The position numbers and the translations under genes are program-made. The notes below the pieces were generated by a model that was not told where the DNA came from, ran no database searches, and saw only the letters and a program-made list of their open reading frames with translations. A DNA stretch of 64,000 nucleotides from Niastella yeongjuensis. Its GTDB lineage: Bacteria; Bacteroidota; Bacteroidia; Chitinophagales; Chitinophagaceae. The stretch is taken from the NCBI RefSeq assembly GCF_900110245.1, contig NZ_FOCZ01000006.1, forward strand, positions 373,004 through 437,003, written 5' to 3'. Positions within the stretch are counted from its first letter, which is position 1. The number at the start of each line of letters is the position of its first letter. This document shows, one piece after another, positions 21,101 to 30,000 of the stretch.

Positions 21101-21280
21101 GCAGTAGGTAACAGAACCATCGGTACAGCAGCCGCCGGCGGTATGCTTTTCGGTACCGTATTTGGCGTGCTGATAATCCCCGGACTGTATTACATATTCG
21201 GTAAAATCGCAGAGAAAAGACAACTGGTTAAAAATGAAGATGAAAATCCGTTAACCGAAGAAATCGATCATAATGTTTAA
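18113..21280 (+). CDS. RND multidrug efflux inner-membrane pump (AcrB/MexB-type, HAE1)
   Basis: The 1055-residue inner-membrane proton/drug antiporter starts with FIQRPVLSIVISLVIVFLG (first membrane helix) and has 12 expected membrane segments with two large periplasmic loops. The proton-relay pair Asp409-Asp410 lies in GVVVDDAIVVIEAV, the equivalent of AcrB Asp407/408, and the helix-10 Lys is kept in LLGKNAVLIVEFA. Other hallmarks are PVTQFPSISPP near the N-terminus and FIPNEDQGMFY at the second loop. Length is normal. The stop overlaps the outer-membrane channel gene by 8 bases. It exports hydrophobic toxic compounds or bile- or detergent-like molecules; the actual substrates cannot be read from the sequence. 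Confidence 0.96.
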   Translation: MFNKFIQRPVLSIVISLVIVFLGVLAIMGLPVTQFPSISPPKVNVIASYPGANGDLMVKSVIIPLERAINGVPGMKYIASNAGNDGEAEINVVFNLGTDPNQASLNVQNRVASVVNKLPPLVVREGVKISRQESSMLMYINLYSTDKNADQRFLFNFADINLLPELKRIDGVGFADILGNREYAMRIWLKPDRMLAYKISADEVMEALSSQSLEASPGKTGESSGKRSQSFEYVLKYTGRFKTKEQYENVILKSNPNGEILRLKDVAEVEFGSSMYDIYSTLNGKSSAAIVLKQSYGSNASQVIENVKAKMKEIKAASFPKGMDYEISYDVSKFLDASIEKVVHTLVEAFILVGIVVFLFLGDWRSTLIPAMAVPVSLIGTFAFMQFFGITLNLITLFALVMAIGVVVDDAIVVIEAVHAKMEEEHLSVLKATQKAMHEISGAIIAITFLMASVFIPVAFMSGPVGIFYRQFSITMATAIILSGVVALTLTPALCAMILKNNHGKPKSKNPVNLFLNGFNNGFNRMQGKYVQILGGIVNRRLVTFLILGAFCAGTWFLNKSVPSGFIPNEDQGMFYAVIQTPPGSSLERTNEIAERLQKIAEGIEGVSSVSSMAGYEILTEGTGSNSGSCLINLKTWDERKHSVQEVIKELEEKSKDITGANIEFFMPPAVPGYGAAGGFELRLLDRSGTNGNKKMEEVSNDFVKELSKRKELTSVFSFYSASFPQYMLSVDNDIAQQKGITIDNAMNTLSTLIGSNYEISFIEFGRQYKVIVQAAPQYRALPEDILKLYVKNNRDEMVPFSAFMKMEKVYGLSENNRHNMYNCSQISGSAAPGYSSGTAIKVITEEAQKRLPRGFGIDWAGISKDEVAQGNGAIVIFLICLGFVYLVLSAQYESFILPLAVLLSLPPGIFGSYLLLKCTGLENNIYAQVAMVMLIGLLGKNAVLIVEFAVQRHRGGSTVLKAAMEGARIRFRPILMTSFAFIAGLIPLCIAHGPGAVGNRTIGTAAAGGMLFGTVFGVLIIPGLYYIFGKIAEKRQLVKNEDENPLTEEIDHNV

Positions 21281-22706
21281 AATCAGTATAAAGAGAACCG
21301 TAAGTCTGGCGTATCTATGTTTGGCTATAGCAGGTTGTAAAGTACCGGCCTATGTGGAGGTGCACGAAAGCAAGTCGGTACCCGGGTCCTACGACAACAA
21401 ACAGGACACTACCAATATTGCAGCGCTCCCCTATCGGTCATTCTTTACCGACCAGAACCTGGTGAGCCTGATAGATTCAGCGCTGCAACGCAACCAGGAG
21501 CTCCAGATCACGTTACAGGAACTGGAGATAGCCAGGAATGATATAAAATTCAGACAGCAGCCATTGCTGCCACAGGTAGGTATAAGAGGCGGTGTTGGTG
21601 TTGAGAAAGTAGGCCGTTATACCAGTCAGGGTGCCGGTGACGCTACTACCGAGATCAAACCCGGTAAAGAAATGCCCGATCCACTGGGTGACTTTACCGT
21701 AGCCGCATTTGCCAACTGGGAAGTAGACATCTGGCATAAATTGCATAATTCGAAAAAAGCCGCTGTTACCCGGTATTTATCATCGGTAGAAGGCCGGAAC
21801 TTTGTAGTGACCAACCTGGTTGCTGAAATAGCTAATTCTTATTATGAATTGCTGGCGTTCGATAATCAGCTGAACATTGTTCGGCAAAACATCGCGCTGC
21901 AAAAAGATGCGCTGGAGATCGTAAAAATTCAAAAAGAAGCAGCCCGTGTAACGGAGCTGGCCGTTCGGAAATTTGAAGCAGAAGTGCTGAAAACACAAAG
22001 CCTGGAGTTTGATCTGCTGCAGAACATACAAGTGACCGAAAACCGGATCAACTTTTTGATAGGCCGCTTTCCGCAGGCAATTACCAGAGATACCAGCAAC
22101 CTGGTAAACGTAGTGCCAGCCGTTGTTAATTCAGGCATTCCTTCGCAACTGCTTATCAACCGCCCGGATATAAAACAGGCGGAACTTGACCTGGCCGCTG
22201 CGAAACTGGATGTAAAAATTGCCCGTGCAGAATTTTTCCCGTCACTGGGTCTTTCGGCTGCAGTAGGTTTACAGGCATTTAGCCCAACCTATCTGTTCCG
22301 CTTACCCGAGTCTATCTTATATAACCTGGCGGGTGAAATGATGGGACCATTGATCAACCGGAATGCGATCAAAGCTGAATTCAACAATGCCAATGCCCGT
22401 CAACTGCAGGCATTGTACAATTATCAGCGAAGCATTGTGAATGCCTATACAGAAGTATCTAACCAGGTATCGAACATCAGCAACCTGGAAAAAAGCTACG
22501 ACCTGAAATCAAAACAGGTAGATGCATTGACCACATCGATCGGCATTTCGAGCGACCTGTTCAAAAATGCCCGGGCCGATTACCTGGAAGTTCTGTTAAC
22601 CCAACGTGATGCATTGGAAGCGAAACTGGAATTGGTAGAAACAAGAAAAGACCAGTTAAGTGCCGTAGTAAATATTTACAGGAACCTGGGAGGAGGATGG
22701 AAATAA
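21273..22706 (+). CDS. Outer-membrane efflux lipoprotein (OprM/NodT-type, TolC family)
   Basis: The 477-residue outer-membrane channel subunit has a lipoprotein signal ending at Cys22 (AIAGC), and two outer-membrane efflux repeats with long coiled-coil helices (about 60-270 and 275-475). Typical phrases are LINRPDIKQAELDLAAAKLD (about 290-309) and AEFFPSLGLS (about 316-325). It completes the tripartite pump with the adaptor and RND protein upstream. The ATG lies inside the end of the pump gene (8-base overlap), so translation is probably coupled. A strong terminator follows at 22761-22791, closing the operon. Confidence 0.95.
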   Translation: MFKISIKRTVSLAYLCLAIAGCKVPAYVEVHESKSVPGSYDNKQDTTNIAALPYRSFFTDQNLVSLIDSALQRNQELQITLQELEIARNDIKFRQQPLLPQVGIRGGVGVEKVGRYTSQGAGDATTEIKPGKEMPDPLGDFTVAAFANWEVDIWHKLHNSKKAAVTRYLSSVEGRNFVVTNLVAEIANSYYELLAFDNQLNIVRQNIALQKDALEIVKIQKEAARVTELAVRKFEAEVLKTQSLEFDLLQNIQVTENRINFLIGRFPQAITRDTSNLVNVVPAVVNSGIPSQLLINRPDIKQAELDLAAAKLDVKIARAEFFPSLGLSAAVGLQAFSPTYLFRLPESILYNLAGEMMGPLINRNAIKAEFNNANARQLQALYNYQRSIVNAYTEVSNQVSNISNLEKSYDLKSKQVDALTTSIGISSDLFKNARADYLEVLLTQRDALEAKLELVETRKDQLSAVVNIYRNLGGGWK

Positions 22707-22710
22707 GACA

Positions 22711-22882
22711 AAGGGCAGAGGGTAAAGGGCAGAGGGCAGAGATGAAAACCTAAAAATAAAAAGCCTCGCGTAAAATTGCGCGAGGCTTTTTCGTGAAAAT
22801 ATTTTACCTATAGCCAGGTGACCTACGGTACCCGGATTTCTGTCTTCTTCTCTCTGCCTTCTGCCCTTTACCCTCTGCCCTT
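22711..22882. repeat. MITE-like element: 32-base inverted repeats around a terminator
   Basis: The arms at 22711-22742 and 22851-22882 are inverted copies that match at 31 of 32 bases by eye. They are purine-rich (AAGGGCAGAGGGTAAAGGGC at the outer end). The 108 bases between hold the efflux operon terminator. No coding capacity and no clear target-site duplication is seen. A diverged relative lies at 5186-5286 in the opposite orientation, sharing the exact 17-mer GGCAGAGATGAAAACCT. Confidence 0.7.
22757..22791. terminator. Terminator of the RND efflux operon
   Basis: A perfect 10-bp stem AAGCCTCGCG/CGCGAGGCTT with an 8-base loop is followed by TTT and preceded by A-rich sequence. It lies 50 bases after the outer-membrane channel gene and should work strongly on the plus strand; the A tract on the left could make it act in both directions. 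Confidence 0.88.
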
Positions 22883-23112
22883 ATTCAATATTCATTAACC
22901 TTTCCCGGGTAAAGGGAGCATTTCGTATTAATATATTTCCTCATCACACCTCCTGTCCTTATCATGACCCACCCCTAACACTCAGGTGTATATGAAATTT
23001 ACCCAAACTAAATCCCTAAAAAACAATAAGTAAAGAACAGCGCCGTTCTGGTCCGGCCTAAATCACCAACCGGCTATTTCGCATTATATATTTCAATAAA
23101 CCGTACGACCCT
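22883..23112. other. Intergenic region before the unknown secreted pair
   Basis: These 230 bases contain no open frame worth calling. A TATATTTC box at about 23085-23095 resembles the Bacteroidota -7 element and could be the promoter of the gene at 23113, but no good -33 TTG is placed before it. Confidence 0.35.
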
Positions 23113-23982
23113 ATGAACCCTAAATGTTTACTCTTTGCCATTGCATCGTGTCCATTGCTTCTTTCTGCCCAGCAATACAATATCAAAAAAGGGAAGATCA
23201 CTGCAGACAATTCGCTTATCGCCACTTATGAAGGAAAAGGGGGCCTGTTATCGCTGTTTAATGTTACCATCAGCTCACCCGCCAATAAGCCATTGATAAA
23301 TGTAAAAGAAAGATACTTTGACCTGGAAAATCCCCTGAGAAGGAATGTTTCCCGTTGGATCGAAGTAAAGTTTTTCGATAATCCTGAAAAAAAGGCAGCC
23401 TATCGGTTTCCTACCGAATACCGTTACCTGGAAAGGGAGCTGTTAGCTTTGTTATTTCCTAATAATAAACCAGCGTTGATACAGGGAGAAGCATTTAACC
23501 AACAGGCCGTGAGCGATTATATGAAAGCTAATACGTATGATTTCACAGCCGACTCGATCTACATCAGGCAATATGAGAAAGAGAACAAAGAACGTATTGT
23601 AGCCCAACTGAGCCGGGATAAAACAACCCCTTTTGAATTGCGGTTTGATTATAAACGCGAGGAGGACACGGAAACCATTTATACGCATGAAGTTTACCAG
23701 GATGGCATTTTGCTGGGAAGGGTAGAAAAAATAGTGGGTACCATTCGGGGGGGCGGCCAGGCAACATATTATGTATTCTGGAAAAGAGTGCTTACGCCCT
23801 ACACTTTTGAAGGTCAAAAAATGGATGACGCGATGTTGGCTTTTATGAAAGTAACCGGTGGCAGCTTTGATCCCGAACTCGTATTGATGGCTGATAAAAG
23901 CAGGCACAAGATTAAAATTCCCGATTACGCCAAAGCCGAATGGCAACTGGTAAACTGGCTGATAACAACCAATGTATGGTAA
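23113..23982 (+). CDS. Secreted protein of unknown function
   Basis: The 289-residue product begins with a signal sequence (about 1-19, LLSAQ) and a mature start QYNIKKGKITADNSLIATYE. The body mixes charged and aromatic residues without internal membrane segments, so it is probably periplasmic or exported. Features I can see: a Pro/Asn-rich region SSPANKPLINV (about 54-64), an acidic-basic stretch RQYEKENKERI (about 152-162) and a Gly-rich turn GTIRGGGQATYY (about 208-219). I do not recognise a domain. The second unknown secreted gene starts 64 bases downstream on the same strand, which suggests an operon. Confident as a gene, not as to role. Confidence 0.75.
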   Translation: MNPKCLLFAIASCPLLLSAQQYNIKKGKITADNSLIATYEGKGGLLSLFNVTISSPANKPLINVKERYFDLENPLRRNVSRWIEVKFFDNPEKKAAYRFPTEYRYLERELLALLFPNNKPALIQGEAFNQQAVSDYMKANTYDFTADSIYIRQYEKENKERIVAQLSRDKTTPFELRFDYKREEDTETIYTHEVYQDGILLGRVEKIVGTIRGGGQATYYVFWKRVLTPYTFEGQKMDDAMLAFMKVTGGSFDPELVLMADKSRHKIKIPDYAKAEWQLVNWLITTNVW

Positions 23983-24046
23983 TAGGAAATCAGTCTTTGA
24001 AAAAGTTCAACCCTTTAGTAATAATAAACGTTTACTTACATTAGTT

Positions 24047-25147
24047 ATGCAAAAATTGTTGGTAATAGCCATGGCTATACTGTTGCCGTGCATTAAAGCA
24101 TCTGCACAACAAGCAGTAAAGATCGACTACGATTATGTAACCCGAAAACTAATATTACCTCCCTTACTGACGCCGGTGACCCCTGCGGAAAAAATGGAAC
24201 TCAAATTACCCAAGGCTTTAACGTACCACTCGGGCTCCTACATGATTGAAACAAACATCATGGAAGAAATGTACGCCTACAGGAATCTGAAAGCAACAGC
24301 GAACTGGCAAAAACCTTCCAGTATGCCTGCAGATTACTCCTGTGAGGTTTTTGCACCGGGCATGTTAAATCTCACGCCACAAAAGACACGAAATTTCTCA
24401 ACTAAACTATACGACCAAACCCATACGTTGAAAGCTGTGGATGGATTGGTTCGCGATTACACCTGCAATTTCCCCTGTAAGCTTATCATAAAAAACAAGG
24501 CGGGCCAGGTAATAAGTGTATTTGAAATTGCCGGCGAAAACGAAGTATTTACGCTGCCGCTGCACAAAGACTTTTTGGTAGACACGGTAAGACATATTTA
24601 TCCTTTCTTTTCAGACTTGACGCTGTCGGATTTTGAATCAAATAACAAATCTGAAATTAACAGAAAAATGGAGGAAAAGATAGCCAGACAGGTCTTCCAA
24701 AAAATGATAGATGTCATCAACTATTCCTTCTATGGTGTAAAGACCATGCGTGAAACGTATGGGTATGGGGTGGTGAAACAAAAAAAACGGCCCTATGATT
24801 ACAATGACATAGATACTGCGGTGATGAAATATAAAATAGCCCTCGACTCAATGGATAGAGGCAATAGCGAGGCCTGCAAAACAATAGCTTCGGATGCCCG
24901 TTTGGTACTGGAGCAGATTTTGAACAGCGCAGCGCCACGGGTTGACAAGAATGTACAGCAGATCCTGTATTACGACCTGAGTCATTTAAACCTGTTGACC
25001 CAGCATTTTGAGGAGGCCTGGAAGTATTACCAGATCCTTTTGAAAGACTACGGTTTTGAAGAAGGCTCGGTAATGGCAACTGAATTAAGCAGAAGAATAC
25101 AACAGCACGAAGATTATTATAAGACGAAGGGAAAAATGATCAAATAG
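24047..25147 (+). CDS. Secreted protein of unknown function with helical C-terminal part
   Basis: I place the start at the ATG at 24047 because it gives a proper signal sequence (MQKLLVIAMAILLPCIKASA); the frame is open back to an ATG at 23972, but that would add 25 charged residues and overlap the previous gene. The 366-residue product has a central part with no family I can name and a C-terminal helical region (about 265-360), including MKYKIALDSMDRGNSEACK and FEEAWKYYQILLKDYG, which reads like a pair of TPR-type hairpins. Several Cys (CEVF, CNFPCK) could form disulfides in the periplasm. It probably works with the product of the gene before it; nothing around it fixes the job. Confidence 0.72.
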   Translation: MQKLLVIAMAILLPCIKASAQQAVKIDYDYVTRKLILPPLLTPVTPAEKMELKLPKALTYHSGSYMIETNIMEEMYAYRNLKATANWQKPSSMPADYSCEVFAPGMLNLTPQKTRNFSTKLYDQTHTLKAVDGLVRDYTCNFPCKLIIKNKAGQVISVFEIAGENEVFTLPLHKDFLVDTVRHIYPFFSDLTLSDFESNNKSEINRKMEEKIARQVFQKMIDVINYSFYGVKTMRETYGYGVVKQKKRPYDYNDIDTAVMKYKIALDSMDRGNSEACKTIASDARLVLEQILNSAAPRVDKNVQQILYYDLSHLNLLTQHFEEAWKYYQILLKDYGFEEGSVMATELSRRIQQHEDYYKTKGKMIK

Positions 25148-25495
25148 CTGGAAATAAATAAAAGCTGCCTCATAAGTAAGTAGAAAGATCAATTCCCCTA
25201 AATAAATTTTAGGTTAACATGACCCATTACGATTATCCAATACACTATTGGGATTATTACATAGCCCATTACGCGACTTAATAAGCCAATTGTCACATCG
25301 GATAAGGCAAAGACGTGAAATTATAAGCTGATTGTGTCAATCAATTTGCTAAAGCTGTCATTCAATGAGCCGATGTTGTCAAAAAATAAGTCAATATAGA
25401 TTTTTTGAAAAATCGCTCCCCAAACTCGTTATACAACAACAATGCCGGTAATGATTTACCGGCATTGTGCAACTATATCAGTTATTAGCTATTTT
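25148..25495. other. Intergenic region between convergent genes
   Basis: No gene is seen in these 348 bases. The phrase CCCATTACG occurs twice (about 25222 and 25266), and the right end holds the 13-bp hairpin listed separately. The rest shows no structure I can interpret. Confidence 0.5.
25439..25468 (-). terminator. Hairpin behind the SusD gene at 25496
   Basis: A perfect 13-bp stem ACAATGCCGGTAA/TTACCGGCATTGT with a 4-base loop lies 28 bases after the minus-strand SusD stop. On the minus strand it is followed by TGTTGTAT, a weak T-rich run, so it is a probable but not classical terminator. Confidence 0.6.
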
Positions 25496-27028
25496 CTAAT
25501 TATTATAACCATCGTTCTGATACATTTTCACAGGATCCAACTGATATTCCTTCAGCGGAATAGGGAAATAGTAGTCCTTGGTTGTACAGTTGGTCAACGG
25601 TGAATTGTCGTAATCTGCCTGCTTTTTTGCATGGAAGTAATCAACCAGTTCGGTTGGTGAAAAGAAGCGGATCAAATCGTGCCAGCGATGGTGCTCAAAT
25701 GCCAGCTCTACCCTTCTTTCATGTAAAATAGCCAGTTTCAGCGTTGGGTATCTGGTGCTATAATTTGCATCAGTTGCCTTCATGGTGGCATAATCAGGCC
25801 GCAGCGCCCGTGCGCGCACCATATTCAGGTAAGTGATAGCAGTGGGCTCATCACCCAGGTACATATTCACTTCTGCCAGGTTTAAAATTACATCTGCATA
25901 ACGGATCAGAATCCAGTCGTTGCCGCCATAACCTAATGTGGTGGCTCCTGAGCTGGCATCTTTGAATTTAGAGATGTAATAGTATTTATTGATAGTCGAA
26001 TACTTGATAGACGAATCTGTACGAATATCGCCTGTTTCAAATTCATTCAACAGGTCCTTTGTAAACAAACCACCAGTAGCCTTTGAATCGAACGGAGATA
26101 AACCGGCTTCTTTATTCGGCTGATTGTTCTTAGCCAATGAAGAAGACAGGTTTGGATCTCCCTGTTTGTAAACGATCTGGAAAATGATCTCGGGCACTGT
26201 TGATTTCTTAGCTACATCAAAAACATCTGCAAAAGGGATGTCGCTCAGGTTATTGAACGTTTTTTGATTGTAACAAGCCATCAGATAAGTCCTGGCATTG
26301 TTAAAATTGGCGGTTTTGTCGTTGGGCAATGATGCACCCATGGTTAAATATACCTGTCCCAACAATGCATTCACCGCCTGTAACGATACCCGGCCTTTAT
26401 TGGCAGTGGGTTGTACCACCGGCAAATTACTGCCTACTGCATCCTTCAAATCAGCTACAATCTGGGCATACACATCTTCCCTTTTAACCCGGAAGGTTAA
26501 AGCAGTAGCCTGATCGCTTGTCGTTAACCGCTCGGTTACTACAGGCACATCGCCAAATTCACGAACCAGGTTGAAATACATGAACGCCCGGATAAATTTC
26601 AACTCGGCAATGTATTGTGTTTTTGTACCGTTGTCGGCGAAAGTTATTTTATCTATCATAGATAAAATAATATTAGCCCTTGAAATAGGCGTATACAAAG
26701 CCGACCAATGACTGTACAGATAGGTATTACTGGGAACAATAGCAAAGGCAGAAAACTGAAACGGCTCGCCATTATTCGACTGGTTATCGGTTGTATTCAC
26801 ATCATCTGCGCGGTCATCTGTCCATAACTGGGCGCCTTCCCCTACACAGTTGCTGCTTCTCAATGCCTGGTAAACCCCCATTACACCCTGTGCCACATCT
26901 GATTCCGTTTTATAGGCATTGTCAACCGATGCCGCATTCGGATTTGTTTGCTCCACGAAGGATTTGCTGCAGCTGGTAATACCCGCTATTGACAGCATAC
27001 CTGCAAATATTAAAACCTTATTACGCAT
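25496..27028 (-). CDS. SusD/RagB family lipoprotein (locus 2)
   Basis: The 510-residue lipoprotein has its lipidated Cys at 20 (GITSC), then SKSFVEQTNPNAASVDNAY, a usual SusD opening. Family marks are AELKFIRAFMYFNLVREFGD (about 143-162), IRYADVILNLAEVNMYLG (about 375-392) and HERRVELAFEHHRWHDLIRF (about 433-452). It partners the SusC encoded 24 bases upstream. No glycoside hydrolase lies in this cluster, so the ligand cannot be guessed; SusD relatives also bind peptides and other nutrients. Confidence 0.95.
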   Translation of the reverse strand: MRNKVLIFAGMLSIAGITSCSKSFVEQTNPNAASVDNAYKTESDVAQGVMGVYQALRSSNCVGEGAQLWTDDRADDVNTTDNQSNNGEPFQFSAFAIVPSNTYLYSHWSALYTPISRANIILSMIDKITFADNGTKTQYIAELKFIRAFMYFNLVREFGDVPVVTERLTTSDQATALTFRVKREDVYAQIVADLKDAVGSNLPVVQPTANKGRVSLQAVNALLGQVYLTMGASLPNDKTANFNNARTYLMACYNQKTFNNLSDIPFADVFDVAKKSTVPEIIFQIVYKQGDPNLSSSLAKNNQPNKEAGLSPFDSKATGGLFTKDLLNEFETGDIRTDSSIKYSTINKYYYISKFKDASSGATTLGYGGNDWILIRYADVILNLAEVNMYLGDEPTAITYLNMVRARALRPDYATMKATDANYSTRYPTLKLAILHERRVELAFEHHRWHDLIRFFSPTELVDYFHAKKQADYDNSPLTNCTTKDYYFPIPLKEYQLDPVKMYQNDGYNN

Positions 27029-27052
27029 AAATATCTTTTAATAATTTTTGTT

Positions 27053-30000
27053 TTAGAATGTTACTGTTACACCTGTGTTAAATGAACGAACCAAAGGATA
27101 TTTACCATAGTCAACACCCGGTGTTCTGTTATCGCCATTGTTATAATCAACCTCTGGATTGTAACCCAGGTATTTGGTAACAGTAAATGCATTGTCAACA
27201 GAAGCATACCAGCGCAGACCGGCAAGACCCAGCTTTTTAGTTACTGCAAATGAATTCAGATTAACACCAAGGGTCATATTGGTACAACGGAAGTAAGAAC
27301 CATCCTGTAAATAATAATCACTCAAACGGGTACTGTTACTTTGTGAACCACCGCGTGAGCTTCTGTATTCGTGACCATTTCCGGGTTGTGCTTCGCTACG
27401 GTACCGTTGATCGATCACAGCATACTGATTACCTGAACCTTCCATATTTCTGATATAGTAATCCTGCGCATCCATGATCTTGTTGCCTTGTGATCCGTTG
27501 AAAGATGCACTAAAGCTGAACATCTTATAGCTCATGCTAAGATTGAAACCATAGTTAAATTTCGGATATGGTGATCCAATAACATCCTTATCTGCATCGG
27601 TGATCAGACCATCACCGTTTTTATCCTGGAAATACAGATCGCCGGGATTCAAAGGCGTGGTTGAGAAAGTTGAAATAGGGAATGCTTTCATTTTATAGCC
27701 GGCAGGAATCTTATTGCCATTGGCTTTGTACACCGCCCAGTCAGCATTTACATTATCCATATCGGCCTGACGTACCATGCCAGCCACTTTTACTCCATAG
27801 AAAGAACCCACAGGATCGCCTACACGGGTTATATGGGTAACATAGCTTCTTTCACCACCCGCAATCTGTATTTCACTTGCATCACCCAGGCTCATCACTT
27901 TATTTTTATTGGTCATGATGTTACCACTCACGTTCAATTGGAAATCTTTCGTTTGAACCGCCTTCACATCCAATTGTAAATCAAAACCGGCATTACGGAT
28001 CTTTGAATTTTTCAGATTGGTAAGCACCTGTGAGCTACCAGTAATGGCAGATACGTTTTTATAGAACAACAGATCGTAAGAATTACTGATATAATAGTTA
28101 GCAATGATCGACACCCGATTATGCAGCGTAGTGATGTCAGTACCAAAGTTAAATTGCTTGGTAGATTCCCAACCAAGGGTATTATCTGCAATACCATAGG
28201 CCCAGTTGGCACTATTTACTGTATTGCCAATTACATAACCGCCAGAACCGGTTACGCTTTGCTCATAACCATAGTTAGGAATGTTGTTGTTACCTGTTAA
28301 ACCCCAGCTGCCGCGTAATTTCAAAGAAGAACCGGCGCCCAACCAATCATGATAAAACTCTTCATTAGAAACAGCCCAGCCGGCAGATACTGATCCAAAT
28401 TTACCCCAACGGTTCTCCGGGCCAAAACGTGAGGATGCATCGGTACGGAATGAACCGGTCAATGAATAACGGCTGTTATAACTATATACCACACGGCCTA
28501 AATATGACAGCAGCGTAACATTCGATTTGCCGGTATTTGTAACAGGAACACCCGCCGTATTACCTGGCGTGTTTAAAATGATATAAGAATCACCTGCTGC
28601 AGGACCACCAGCTGTTACCTGTTGCACCAGGTCATTGCTATAGTTTTTTGCCGCCACCCCTAAGATATCGGTAGTAGATTGCTGTGCAGTATAACCACCC
28701 AGCACATTAAAACTGTGTTTCCCAATCTGTTTGTTGTAAGCCAATGTGTATTCTGCCAGCCTGTCCTGAATATCGGTAGTTTGTGCAGCAGAATTGGCTG
28801 CGGTTGTAGCCGCGCTTGAACCCGGACCAGAAACACCACTACTCAAATTAGTAGGATAATAATATTCATATTTCTCCTTGTACGACTGACCACCCAGGTT
28901 TAATTTAAAAGTAAGCCCTTTCAGGATCTCATAAGTAGCACTGGCAGTTGCGGTAGTACGAAGACCTTTGCGGGTAATATTCACGCGTTGGGCCAAGGCC
29001 AGCGGGTTTTCAATACCCTGAAATGCATAGGTAAATCCATCGAACTGCTTGCCGGCATTGTCATACGACAAAGCCAGGCTGCCGTCGGGATTATAAGCCG
29101 GGAAAATAGGCATGTACACCAATGCACCCAAAATCGGGCCCTGGTTAAAACGGCCTTCCTGTACTTCCCGGTTGCTGTTATTGGTTATAAATACGCTCGA
29201 TGAAATTTTCAATTTGGGAGAAACATCCGCATCGATATTTGTTCTAAGGTTAACCCGTTGTTGGAAAGTACTGGCTAAAATACCTGGCTGATCGAGATAA
29301 CCGCCGCTTACCAGGTAACGAACGCCATTATTACCACCAGAGAAGGTAAGATTGTGTCTTGTTACCAAAGCATTGTTATACAACACATCCTGCCAGTCGG
29401 TATTGTACTTGGGCGCAATGATCTTTTGGGTAGGGAAATCATACAGGTCCTTGATGATACATACGCTACAGTTGTTTGCCTGCTGGCCTGATTTAGCCAC
29501 ACGGGTAGCATTGTCATCAGAATAAAACTTATCGTCCCAGGCTACTCCTTTTGAGATCAGGATGTCCTTGTAGTTGGCATTACGGCCATTTACAAACAGA
29601 TCGGTAAACTGATCAGCATTCAACAGTTTTACCTTTTTAGCCAGCGACTGGCTGCTCAGCTGAAAATCATAGGTCAATTTCCCTTTACCTGTTTTACCTC
29701 TTTTCGTTGTGATCAGCACTACGCCGCCCGATGCTCTTGAACCATAAATGGCTGCAGAAGCCGCATCTTTCAATACTTCAATCGACTCGATATCATCCGG
29801 GTTAATAAAAACATCGTTTCCTGATGTAGCCGGGTTGTAACCATTGGTACCACCGCCGCCATTACCTACACCCTGGGTAACGTTACCGCCCACAGGATAA
29901 CCATCTATAACATACAATGGCTCAGAGCTGGCATTGATAGACCCAACACCACGTACCCGTATTTTTGCACCGGAATAAGGGGCACCACTTGTTTGCGATA

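Noticed and set aside
23972-24046. Longer start for the second unknown secreted protein
   Set aside because: It would add 25 charged residues before a good signal peptide and overlap the previous gene; the ATG at 24047 is better.
25200-25400. Repeated CCCATTACG phrases considered as a short CRISPR or RNA element
   Set aside because: Only two 9-base copies with no regular spacing or consistent fold; not enough to call anything.
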